Assembly: GCF_020360975.1 (NCBI RefSeq)
Contig: NW_025408673.1
Span: 3,782,001 to 3,846,000, forward strand
Direction of reading: 5' to 3'
DNA from: Hirsutella rhossiliensis
Lineage: Eukaryota > Ascomycota > Sordariomycetes > Hypocreales > Ophiocordycipitaceae
Length of the DNA stretch: 64,000 nucleotides
How positions within the stretch are numbered: position 1 is the stretch's first letter; every line of letters begins with the position of its first letter. The position numbers and the translations under genes are program-made. Positions 1 through 10,340 of this stretch are shown here, piece after piece. The notes under the pieces are model-generated. The model was not told the DNA's origin. It searched no databases and worked only from the letters and a program-made list of their open reading frames with translations.

Positions 1-28
1 CAGTCGGGGATGGAGAAGAGGTGAGAAC

Positions 29-400
29 GTGAGCGGGTCGGGTTCGGGGCTCGGAGATGGTGCGACAGGAGCCGGTGTAGATGTGGTGGCAGCTTCTGAG
101 AGGGCCGCAGAGCACGGGGAGAGCCTGGGACGGTTACGAAGATACGAATCACGGGCGAATGCGGCATCAACGTTCCGGCCGATTCAGCCTAGGAAACCTG
201 TGGTTGAAGACACCGCATGGAGACAGCACGCAGAAGCAATTGCGAGGTCGTTGCCGAGAAGACCGCCGCGAGGCGGTTTGCGGTCAAACAGAGCACGGAA
301 GTTCCATAATATGGTTAGCAGCGGAAGTTCCGCGCAACATCAGTCACCGGGTCAGCTTCCGAGGCCCCTGTTGCCTAGGGAACGTGGAGATATGGGGTAG
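29..400 (+). CDS. Conserved leader segment upstream of Helitron Rep-helicase A
   Basis: An open frame whose central part (about 165-275) reads FRPIQPRKP followed by RQHAEAIARSLPRR. The same pattern, RPI then a Pro stretch, R-x-x-A/E-EA and a basic PR-rich end, recurs upstream of the second and third Rep-helicase genes (9664-9775 and 20614-20705). Conservation of the protein pattern while the DNA differs argues that it is translated. It could be the first exon of the Rep-helicase gene, joined by an intron, or a separate small protein; the sequence does not decide. Two copies of a gattcagcctagg-like motif occur at 181-193 and 534-547. The rest of 400-930 shows no recognisable domain. Any divergent partner gene would lie outside the window. 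Confidence 0.4.
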   Translation: MSGSGSGLGDGATGAGVDVVAASERAAEHGESLGRLRRYESRANAASTFRPIQPRKPVVEDTAWRQHAEAIARSLPRRPPRGGLRSNRARKFHNMVSSGSSAQHQSPGQLPRPLLPRERGDMG

Positions 401-933
401 CGGACTCTGATCGTCCGCTCCTCATCGGCACTTTCTGCCTCAGGAGGAGATCCTGAAGATGAGGAGCAACGTGTTACGGCGGCGGCGGGCGATGTCCCGA
501 GTGTTCATTCGAAGGAGGTACCGAAGCTTCGATCCATCCAGCCTAGGGAACCGGTATTCGACAACAAGAAAACGGGCAATTAGCAGCAGCGATTGCGTCT
601 GGTTTGCCCAAGCGCCGTCGGGGACGGAGTTGGCGGGTAAAGGAGTACCAGGCCGCAGGGGTGTCTCCAACGCAGCAGGTACGGCGCAGCATCCGGGGCC
701 GTCTCCTGTGGGGTGGGCGACGCCGCGGCAGAGCCAGCGGACGCTTCGCTGAGCGGGCGGAGGCTGCAGCAAAGGGAGGTGGGCGGCTCATCGCGGGTGG
801 CGGCTGGGGCCCGTGCAGTTTGATCGGCAGCAAGAACGAGGAGAGTGCTGGAAAGGGCAAGGACTGAGGTCAAGGTTCGGCGTGGAAAACGTTCGCCAGC
901 ACGGCCCGGTGCCTGTCCAGTGCAAAGGGCCGG

Positions 934-3900
934 ATGGCGTGTCAGGGATGCGCACGTAGTCGGGCAGTCGTCGCCAAAGCTGCCGCATCCGACGGCTTGC
1001 GAAGAAGCGAATCAGCCACGGAGAGAAGAAATCATGGATCGGAGGCGGCCCCGGAGGCGGCCCGGAGGCGGGAGAAAAAACGTCTTCCTGGTCCGGACGA
1101 GCGCCCGAGAAAACAGATTCGGAGTGGAATCGGAAGGCAGAGGAGTCGGGAGCTGCGGGCCGAAGACCTGGCGAGTGTGCTGCGTTTTTTGGAGGAAGAC
1201 TTCGCCATGAAGGAGAGGCTGTCTAACGATCAGACGTGGTGTACGCCAATACCGCACGACAGGAAGGTGTCGACGGTGCGGGATTTTTATCAGGCGTTCC
1301 ACGATGCGAGCACGTTGCCGATACGGACCTGCATGATGTGCTACCGCAAGCGTACGAGAAAGAGCTGAGGAGATCAGATGGGATCAATGGCTGTCAAGCT
1401 GCGTGCCAGAGGGCGGCCGCTCACCATTTTCATGCCGGAGCTGCTTTCCGAAGGCGAGCCCGTGTCGGTGTGTGCGGAGTGTGCCCGATGCCTGGCGCGC
1501 GGGAGTCTGTCGCCGGCGGTCCATCTTCACACTCGCCTTGGCTGTGAGCACATGTTCCCTGACGAGCTCAAGGGACTCACGCTGGTCGAAGAGAAGCTCG
1601 TCTCGCTCAACTCCTGCTATGGGTTTGTCACGAGATATAGCATTCCGGGCGGGCAGAGGCAGGCCGTGAGGTATCCGAGGCACGTCAAGGGCCACATCAC
1701 AGTGTTTCCCAACAACGTGCAGGAGCTGGCGACCAAGGTGCTCCCGCACCCCCTTTTGCAAGCACTGGACGAGATCCACGTTTCGTGGCAGGGCGTGGAG
1801 AAGCCGGCACCGAGCGACCTGTCGAGTCTCTTGTCGGTGAGGCGGCGGGTCGTCGAGAGGGCTCTTGTTTGGCTGAAGAGGAGCAACCCCCACTACGCCG
1901 AGATCGAGATCGACGTGGCGGAGATGGAGAGTTGGGGAGACCCGATAGACGGGGTGCCGGCCTTGGTGTATGATCGCATGGAGCGGAACGAGCCGTCCGC
2001 ATGGGAGAAAACGCGGACGGCGCACGTTGTGCCGCCCACGGAGCGCGCCATGGACGACGAGGGGTCGGTGGAGATCGAGGAACTCTTCGCTCTGCTCAAC
2101 CAAAGGCAGGAAACGGGAGGCGAGGCTGAAGGGCACGGGCCCAACGAAGAAGGCGCGGGTCGTGATGGAGTTGGTGCTAGCCCCGATCAGAACGTTCGAC
2201 CAATCAACGAGGTGACGTCTTCCGGCATGTTTGGGCTGGACGGACCGCCAGACGTGGCGGATGTCGAGAAGCTGCGGTTTGCCTGTGACGCTGTTGGCGC
2301 AGGTGCCGACGACGGCCGCGCGGGCCCGGAACGTGGGTCGGATCCTCGGTGGGGTCGAGGGCGTGGCGACGATGGCAGTGAGCCATACATTCGAGTCTCG
2401 CGGGGGGATGAGTTTGCCGACTCCTTTGAGACGTCCTTCTTCGCCAGAACGTTCCCGACCCTGTTCCCATTTGGCGTTGGGGACCAAGGCTGGCCGAAGA
2501 GGCCATAGCCGAGGCGGGAAGGCCCTTACCAACTTGCGAGGCACCGGTAGAGCTGCTGAGGCAGGGGCGGCAGCGGGAGACATCGTATCCTCCCGAAGCT
2601 TGAACCTCCGGATTTGGGCCGACATCGTGCTCCGGCGCCATGGTGGCCGGTTTGCGTTGCACCACATATTTGCATTTCTCGTCTTCAACATGGGGGTGCG
2701 GTCGAGGAACCGCCGCGTCAGCATGCTGAGTGTGGCGAGGAAGGACTTCGGCAAGGTCGAGCGCGTTGCCCGCTCGATGACCGCGCAAAGGTTAGCGGCG
2801 GCGAGGTCGAGTTGGAGAGCTCGGGCAAGACGACCGATGAGGGCGTGAAGGAGCTTCTCAGGAGCCTCTCGCTGTACGGCCACCGGCAACCCATGTCGAG
2901 AGGTTCGGCTCAATATGCGGCGGAAAATCCAGTCGCTCATCGTTGGCTACGGCGTTCCGGCCATCTGGTTCACCATCAACCCAAACGACATTACGAACCC
3001 GGTGAAGCTGCGACTGGCGGCATATCGGACACGCGATCCCGGCGCGGCCGAGGAGTTCCTAGAAGGCCTTGGGAGTGCGTACAAGCGGACAAGGCTGGCC
3101 ATGTCCGATCCGATGAGCGCCGCCGTATTCTTCCACCGGGAGATGAAGCTGTTCTTCGATCATTACGTGAAGGTCGGAGAAGAGTCGGTATTCGGGCGCA
3201 TCGGCAAGTACTATGGCGCTGTGGAGACCAACGAACGAGGGCGCTTCATGTTCACGGCTTGCTCTGGTTGCACGGAAACGCGCATCTCAGCTCGATGCTT
3301 GCCGACATCCACGGGGAGGATCAGGCGGCGTATCGCGAGCGAATCATACGATACGTCGATAGTGTCTTCTCCGAGGTAAGAATAGCTAAGACGTGTCACT
3401 GAGAACCTGAATTGCTCGTCCGATGGACAAACGGGGCCAGGCTGACGTGCAAGATAGGATCTGGATCAGGAAGGGTTCTGCGCCGTGCAAGCGGAGCGAT
3501 CTGTGACGTCCGATATTTCCTCCCTGCTGGACAACACCGAGCAGTTTTCGGCCGCATTTGACGAGGAGGCCAACTTCTGTGCCGGCGCTACACAGGTTCA
3601 CACGCATAGCCCGACCTGTGTCAAGTATTCCTTGGGCAAAGGAGCGCGGAAGGGAATCTATGCCGGTTTAAGTCTCCATGGAGGTTGGTCGACAAGACCG
3701 CCATCACGGCAGACGGGGTGTTGCAGATCCGGAGGACTCACAGCATGGTCAATCGATGGAACAAGGCTATCGCTGTTGGGCTCCGGCACAACCACGACAT
3801 TTCCTTCATTGCGACGCAGCGCAAGACCATGGCCCTTATGTATTATGTCACGAACTACGCGACGAAGGTGGAGGACCCGGTGTGGAAGCGTGTGGCGGCC

Positions 3901-6900
3901 GCGGCCGATCTCCTGGCCGCCTCAACGGGTGACGGCACGGCCAACGGAGGACAGGACGACGGTGGAGGTGCTGTTGGCGATGACGCCGCCAAGGGAAACA
4001 GGACGCGACAGTTCTTGATGAGGGTGGCGAATCGTGTGTTCACGGAGCGTCCGCTATCTCAGGTCGAGGTCGTCGCTCATCTTCTTGGATATCCGGCCGA
4101 GTTCACCAACAGCAGCGCCTGGGCGTACCTGAACACATCTCTGCTGTACTGGGAAGTCTTTCGACGGTGGCCGTATCTCCGACGAGCAAGTGGCGCGGCG
4201 GCCATAGATGATACTCTGGATGAGTCGGTCGTTGTCGAAGAAGCAGGCCTGAGGATCTCCCACGTTGAGGCGTACCAGCACCGGGAGATCTCCTGCGAGG
4301 GCTATGCTTATACGACTACATATCGGTCGTTAGACTAAAACGCACCAGTAAGGATGAGAGCTGTGCGGCCTGGGGAGGTGCCCTTCGAGGATGGATGGGC
4401 GCCAGGAGACGCTGGGTCCAGGTGCTCAGGCGGCCGGGCAAGCATGCTACCGTCTGCCTCGATGGCTACCTGAGCAAGGACTTCGGCCACAACGACGACG
4501 AGGAGTCGTGCCACCGGAGGTGTGTATAGCAACCGCCCTGCCGGCAGGCATCATCAGAGTGGCTAACCTCCCCCTCCCCAAAGGGCAGCCGTGCAGCATC
4601 TTGCGCTATTTGTGCCGTGGGAGTCCTTTCTGTGCGAAGAAACAGGTGAGATCAATAGCATCTGGGAGCGGGCGCGAGGCGCTGGCCCCGAGAATATCAT
4701 GTCTCGTCGACAACGTGCAGCTGCTTCGACGATCAGCCGAAGACGCAAAGCGCGACGCCAAGCAATGGGCGGCCTCATCCGGCGATGGCGATTCCACGGT
4801 CGCCCACGTCGAGGAGGGCGAGACAGGCGAGGCGGGCGCAGAATTTGCAGCGACGTATCGGTCCAACAACATCGGAGACGCAACGCGCCTGATCGACGTC
4901 GTCCGAGGCGCAGTGGGCACGAATCAGGTGACGGCCAAGTCGCCGGAGCTCATGGCAATGATGCGGCAGCTCTGTCGATTCCAGCAATCGGCGCTCTGCT
5001 CAACGGCCGAGCTCGAGGCCATCGCGATTCCCGAACAAGGGTTGAGGTGCATAAGCATGCCAGGGCGGGTATTTTCCGGGGCCGCACTACCGCCGCAGGA
5101 TCAGGTCAAGGCTATCAAGTCGCAGCAGATAAGTGCGTCGAGGAAGGGAGAGAATGATCCAAGGCGTACAAACCACAGTCGCAGTCCGGGAAAGCGATCG
5201 CCGAGCTGCGTTGCGGAGGGTGATGACCGGCTTCGGGAGGACGACGTCGAAATGACGACAGCCGACTCCGACGAGACGGCTAGCGACGCAGAAGCGGGAA
5301 TGCGCGTCCAGCTTGGCCCATCGACCTCCTTCTTCGCGGCGGGCAAGGAGTTGTCAACACGGCTAACGCTGAACAAGAGGCAGTCGATCGCTTTCCTAAT
5401 AATATGCCGCCAGCTCGATTTGATGCGACAAACGAATAGGGCGATGCCGGCCAGCTCTGCCAGTTCGTCGGCGGCGAGGGGGCACCGGCAAGTCGCGGAT
5501 CATTGGGGCACTCGTCGAGCTGTTCAGTGGGAAGAGCCTTTCGAATCGTCTGCTGATCACGGCGACGTCAGGGACTGCCGCGGCGCAGATCAACGGCATC
5601 ACGATCCACCGCCTGCGGGTTCACTAAAGACCAAGGGCGGGCGGCGCGAACACGCGAAGGACCTTGACGGGGTGCGGCTGACAAAACGGGCGGAGCGGTT
5701 CATCCACGGCCAGTCTCGGATGGACTGGCAGGAGAAGGACGTGCTTGTCATCGACGAGGTGAGCATGCTCGGCGCGGACGCTGCACGCCATAAACGAGCG
5801 ACTTTGTCGGCTTCGCGGATCGCAGAAAGATTTCGGGGATCCCCATCGTCCTCTTCTGCGGAGACTTTCAGCAGTTCCGGCCGGTCCAAGAGAGGTCGAT
5901 CGTCCTGCCGAGCGCGGCCATCTCGTGGGACGTAGACAACTCGTTCAAGGCCGAGCAGCGGCACCAGCACGACAAAGCGCACGCGCTGTGGAAGAGATTC
6001 ACGACGGTCGTCATGTTGAACGAGCAAATGCGCGCCGCCGGTGATCCGGAATTGCAGGGGCTGCTGAAGCGGATCCGGCAGGGTGTGCAGGACCGCACGG
6101 ATCTGGACCTCCTCAACTCAGGTGCTACCGCGAGGGCAGGCGGATCCCTTGGGAGACTGGCATCACCGTGGTGACGCCGCTGAACAGGAATCGGTGGAAC
6201 CTAAACATGGAGGCAAGCTTGGCGTTCCGGGTCCAGCAGCGGTCGACGATGCGCATCTTCATCTCCGAGCACAAGTGGAAGGAGGGCCTGCCGACCGAGG
6301 AAGAAGCGATCATGGTACTCAATCAAGGCGACGATAGCGCGATCCCCGTGCCGGCCGTCTTCATGTTCGTGGCCGGGATGCCGGTCGTCGTGAACCACAA
6401 CACCCATCAGGGGCTGAAGCTGGTGAACGGCGCCGGCTACTCGGCGGTGGAGGTCATTGTCGACAAGGCGTCCCCAGGGCATCGAATCTCGTCCGACATG
6501 ACGATCCACTTCGGGCCGCCGGCGGGGATATTACTGGAATCGGCGACGACAAAGGACCTCCACTTCGTCGGGATGCCGCCGGGCACGATCTTGTTAACGC
6601 CGATGAGCGTCAGGATACACTGCCAACGAAAGCGGCCGTGGCAGCAGAACGACGTCAGCCGGAAGGGATTGCCGTGCGCAGCAGCCTTCGCCTGCACGGA
6701 CTACAAGGTGCAGGGCAGAACGCCAGAGCGCGTGGCCCTGGAGCTGCGGGGACACGGACGACGAAAGTCGATGGAAGGGCCGTGCCCTCGCAATGCGACC
6801 CGTACAGCTTATATGTGCAGCTATCGCGCTGTCGAACGCTAGACGGCATCACGCTCGTGTCCAAGGTGCGGGAGAGACTTGGTGGGCAACCGAGTCCCCG

Positions 6901-7019
6901 AAGAGATGACCGCCGCGCAGGCCAGGCTGGAGGTGCTAAGCGAGAGGACTGTCGAGGAAGCTTTGCGTCGGTCGGATGGCGACGCTGAAGAGTCAAGGAG
7001 AGTTGTCAGGGTGAGGTGA
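934..7019 (+). pseudogene. Helitron Rep-helicase A, frameshifted
   Basis: Rolling-circle transposase of a Helitron; the family nicks and joins single-stranded DNA with the Rep domain and unwinds it with the PIF1-like helicase. In order: a basic N-terminus; a DUF6570-like zone (about 1200-2300, with FPDELKGL, SLNSCYGFVTRYSIPGGQ and VKGHITVFPN); Helitron_like_N (from about 2600); the HUH motif ALHVHGLLWL at 3241-3270; the tyrosine pair in YYVTNYATK at 3841-3867; then the helicase with Walker B VLVIDEVSML (about 5745) and the C-terminal motif YVQLSRC. Introns 3376-3457 and 4520-4583 are GT-AG and match those in the other copies. The frame breaks around 1366, 2490, 2800, 3240, 3660, 4310 and 5480 (the last inside the P-loop, where a run of Gs is one short), and near 6770 and 6880. 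Non-functional as read, unless the single-base losses are sequence errors. Confidence 0.9.
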
Positions 7020-7665
7020 CGAGGGGAGAAGACGGAGGAGCGCCGGCGGGCAAGAAGACAAGGGCACTGGGCAGCAGCGATCAACGAGGGCGACTTTTAG
7101 ACTTGAAGGAAGAACCCGCTAGAAAGGCATGAACGAAAGGGCAAAGACAAAAGACGCAAGTTTTAGACACAATAAGAAAACCGGCGGACGAAAGGAAAAA
7201 GGTTGGCATTGGCATTGGCAAGGGGTAAACAGGAGTATAAACGGGGGAAACAGGGCAAGGCATGAGAGGGGCAAGAGAAGGCGGCAGCGACCAATGATGA
7301 GGGAGGGACGGAAGGGTCGGCGACCAATCACACGGGATCTTTTATTCCGAAAGAGGAAATAAATCAGCCAATCAGAGGCGGAGGACGGGAGAGGCAACCC
7401 AACAGGGTTGCGCAAAGAGCCTTGAGGAACGAAAAAAACGTCTAGACAAGGGGCAGACAGATGTACAGAGGCAGAAAGGTAACGACGACCAAGGGGCAGC
7501 CAGGCTGGACGAAAAACACTTCCCATTTAAGGAGTTATAGCAGCGTACGCTATTCCATTTCCGTAGCTTTCTTAGATAGGTGGCGGTTTCGAAGCGGACG
7601 GGCCGGCGAGCCCAAGCCATGGGCGACAATGGAATCGAGGAAGAGTCCGTAAGTCAGGACCCGGC
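7020..7665. other. Convergent intergenic spacer between Rep-helicase A and gene X copy 1
   Basis: No protein is supported here. It holds CCAAT-type motifs (ccaatcacacgg near 7324 and gccaatcagaggcgg near 7368), a small hairpin at 7394-7411 and an inverted copy of a 14-base motif at 7419-7432. The hairpin and motif recur downstream of Rep-helicase B at 16792-16831, so this is probably the 3' terminal or subterminal part of Helitron A. Confidence 0.5.
7394..7411. repeat. Conserved hairpin downstream of Rep-helicase A
   Basis: A perfect 7-bp stem GCAACCC / GGGTTGC with the loop AACA. The same stem with a different loop (CTCAT) lies at 16792-16810 in the next unit. In both, eight bases later comes gccttgaggaacga. 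A conserved stem with a changed loop suggests that the structure matters. Helitron 3' ends carry a hairpin close to the terminus, but no convincing CTRR end follows directly, so the role is only inferred. Confidence 0.5.
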
Positions 7666-8981
7666 TTAGGTTGTCCGGCTCATGAGCGGCGGAGGCAGCC
7701 GAAACAGAGAACGAGTGGGTAGCAGAGGAGGCGGGCTTAGGGAAGACGAGATCACCGGGGCCTTATGCAGCAGACACGGTCGCTTCGTCGGCGTATCGGC
7801 AGGCTCAGGGCAATATCGTTTCCCGGGCGGCGTAAGGTGGCCGGTCGAGGGCGAAGCCGAAGCCAAGGGTGGAGGACTGAGCGGGAGGGTGCCAGGGGTG
7901 ATCAAAGACAAAGAGGCAGCGCGCACGTCCCGGAAGGCCGCGGAAGCGGAGGAAGCTTGTTGCCTCTGTGGCGTAGAGAAAGCGGTGCCATCGTGGTGAC
8001 GGCGGCGGCGGCCTTGTCGAGAAAAGTCCAGGAATCCGGGACGACGATAAAGACGTTGTCCCGGTCCGAGCCCGGGGGGTAGAGCATGACATCATGACGG
8101 AGCAGGCCAGCGACCTTGCCTGTGCAGGTAAAGGGACGTTAGGCTGAAATTGAGAGTCCTGCCTCTCGGCCATCTTCCTACACAAGATGGCCCAGGGTTA
8201 GCGCGAACAGGGAAGATAACGAAGACCTGGAACGGGTGGAAGCCCTTGAAGGGGACCTTATTAGGCATCCCAGGAGCGACATAGGTAGAAAGGCGGACAA
8301 ATCCGCAACAGTTAAGTTGGGCGGCGCCTGGACCGGGCAGTAGGTCCCGCCGCAGCGAGGAGTGGCCGGTGCCGACGATAAGGCCGGTAAAGGAAACAAT
8401 AGGCGGGATGCAGGAAGTCGCCCATGGAGGCAAAGAGCCTAGGAGAACACTTCAAGCCCATCTTAGCCATATACCGTTTCGTCGGCACTCGCGAAGGGTC
8501 AGGGCACGGCTTACGGCTGGTAGCCCTGATCGCGGACGACAAGGGCGGGCATCGTATAGAGAAGGTGCGGCCCGTGTCAGACTCGAGGCCGTCGCGTTGC
8601 TCAACCTCCCATGCGAGCGCGTAGGGGTGGACGCGGGCATGCATGAAAAACCACTCTTCGGTCCAGTCGGAGGGATCAATAGGCTGGCCGTAGATGGAGA
8701 GGTTGAGGCTAAAAAGACGGATGTCGGGAATCATCGGCATCCGATCGGAGGGGCGCATATTCCGTCGCGAGCAGCCAGGCGGGAGGAGGCAGGAAGACGC
8801 GGGCCATGGCCTCGGCGTTAAGACCCCTGATGCGGTGGTCGTCCTGGTGGGAAAATCTAGCAGGACAGTCCGGCTGGACAAAAGACATCATAGACATCTC
8901 ACCGCCAGCGCCCCTTTGGCTATCGAGCGGCTTTCGAAGGTGCGGTGCGGGCATATCGGTACGAAGTAGAGAGGAAGACAT
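7666..8981 (-). pseudogene. Gene X, copy 1: Helitron-associated protein of unknown function
   Basis: Not recognised as a known family. The start MSSSLLRTDMPAPHLRKPL at 8981 aligns with copy 2. Blocks shared with copy 2, in order: MSMM(S/F)F(V/A)QPDCPARF, SLNLSIYGQP, EWFFMHARVHPYALAWEVE, ALVVRDQGYQP, then a GT-AG intron (8439-8514) at the same place as in copy 2. After it come VSFTGLIVG, CCGFVRLSTYVAPGMP, FKGFHPFQVFVIFP, FTCTGKVAGLL and DNVFIVVPDSWTFLD, and last a Pro/Ser-rich tail with the basic patch ADTPTKRPCLL. Two segments of the type hydrophobic-x-F/C-x-G-x-V could begin OB folds, so an ssDNA-binding role is an inference only. The frame shifts near 8740, 8580, 8440 and 7960. Convergent with Rep-helicase A and divergent from Rep-helicase B, with which it probably forms one unit. 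Confidence 0.65.
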
Positions 8982-9493
8982 AGTGCATCTGCGCAGGTCG
9001 ATAGGCCACTTGCACGCACTAAAGGACGGGTTCTCAGCGTCAAGAAAGGAGTAGGGAAGAAGTCGAGCGTAGACGCACTTATAGTAGATCAATAGTGGTA
9101 TGGATTCGCCGGGAAGAGCGAGGAGCCTTGCCGCTGTAAGTAAGCAGACGTCAAAGAGATGCGTCGTGGTGTTGCGGAGCTGGGTACTGATCGGGCAGCA
9201 AGGGCGACGCGGATTAAAGTGTCCGGCAGGGCTACCGGCATAGGATGGCGAAAACTAGGGCTGTCGGCAGATAGGCCTGTCGATAGGTACAAAGGAAGCC
9301 CGGCAGGTCCGAGAGAGAGAGGTCTAATGCAGAAAGGGGATATTAACAAGGAAGGATATAACCGTTAGCAAGAAGAATGCCAACGCGGCGGAACGCCATT
9401 GCCAGGAAGCGAGACAATCTCGGGTATATCCCGGGCGAAGGCTTCCTAATCTATCGTTCGTTTGCGGAGCCTTGCCGATAAGACAGCACCAGC
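8982..9493. promoter_or_regulatory. Divergent promoter region between gene X copy 1 and the leader of Rep-helicase B
   Basis: Lies between the start of gene X (8981, minus) and the first conserved plus-strand leader frame (9494). No coding pattern shared with the other unit is seen. Its position between two outward-pointing genes implies a shared promoter, but no convincing TATA box was identified. The assignment rests on layout only. Confidence 0.3.
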
Positions 9494-10003
9494 ATGGGGG
9501 AGAATCGTAGCCGCGAGGTAAGATCGGTGGCAGGAGAGTGCGAAACGGGGACAGCAGCAGCGGCCGCTGCTGCGACGAGGAGTATCGCGGCGGCGAGACC
9601 GATCGCAATGGACGAAGGGCCGAAGCGGGCGTCGGGCCACAAAAGTCAAGGAAACGCGGCACCCAGGTTCCGGCCTATTGAGGCCAAGCCGGCCGCGGCG
9701 GCCGACGATGCCTCACGAAGAGAGCAGGCAGAGGCACTCAAAGAGCGTTGCCCAAGGAAGTCGGCGAGGCGGCTGGCCGCGAAAGGACGACTAACGTCGA
9801 TAGTTCCTCCTCGAAGGAGGGCTCGTGGAGGGCGTCAGAGGGCACGTCTGGAAGGCGAAGCCGTGGTGCGCGGACAGGGCCAATGGGCTCCGAGGACACC
9901 CGCCGCCCAGGAGGACAGGATCGGCCGGCAAGCCCTGTCGGGAACTCGCCTAGAGTCGTCAGGAGCTTCTGGTTCGGCCAATCCGACCTCAAGAGATGGA
10001 TGA
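9494..10003 (+). CDS. Conserved leader segment upstream of Rep-helicase B
   Basis: A 169-codon open frame starting MGENRSREVRS. Residues about 57-95 contain RFRPIEAKPAAAADDASRRE followed by QAEALKERCPRKSARR, matching the leader segments upstream of copies A and C. An alanine run (about residues 19-27) precedes it. The end of the frame runs into the first unit of the tandem repeat at 9909. It may be the first exon of Rep-helicase B or a stand-alone small protein. No domain is recognised. Confidence 0.4.
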   Translation: MGENRSREVRSVAGECETGTAAAAAAATRSIAAARPIAMDEGPKRASGHKSQGNAAPRFRPIEAKPAAAADDASRREQAEALKERCPRKSARRLAAKGRLTSIVPPRRRARGGRQRARLEGEAVVRGQGQWAPRTPAAQEDRIGRQALSGTRLESSGASGSANPTSRDG

Positions 10004-10340
10004 TGGCGCAGGAGATACGCAGTCATCCGGACGGTGGCCACCGCCGCCATCACGCCAGAAAGGACAGGGTCGGCCGGCAAACAGTGTCGGGATTTCGTCT
10101 ACAGCCGTCAGGAGCGCCTCATTCGGCCAATCCAACCTAGAGCAATAGAAGATAGAGCGGGAGATATACAGTCATCCGGATGCCAGGCGGGACAGGATTG
10201 GCCGGCAACCGCTGTCACGATGTCGTCTGGAGTCGTCAGGAGCCCTCGTTCAGCCAACCCAACCCAGAGAGATGCAAGGCAGGGCAGGAGATACGCAGTC
10301 ATCCGGATGGTTGCCACCACGGCCATCACGCCAGGCGGCG
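9909..10340. repeat. Imperfect tandem repeat, about 3 units of 125-155 bp
   Basis: Three diverged units each contain, in order: a gacaggatcggccggcaa-like box, a tcgtcaggagc box, a cggccaatcc box, gcaggagatacgcagtcatc and a catcacgccag end. The units begin near 9914, 10065 and 10190 and differ by short indels. They sit between the leader segment and the Rep-helicase B body. Copy C has a different tandem repeat in the same position (20979-21180). Confidence 0.75.

Noticed and set aside
1384..2940. A 518-codon minus-strand open frame
   Set aside because: It is the complement of the GC-rich Rep-helicase A region. Its product is low-complexity and has no counterpart in the other copies, while the plus strand encodes recognised domains.
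7340..7450. A Helitron 3' terminus at the ctag of 7441-7445
   Set aside because: The base context is not repeated after the matching hairpin in unit B, so the end cannot be fixed here.
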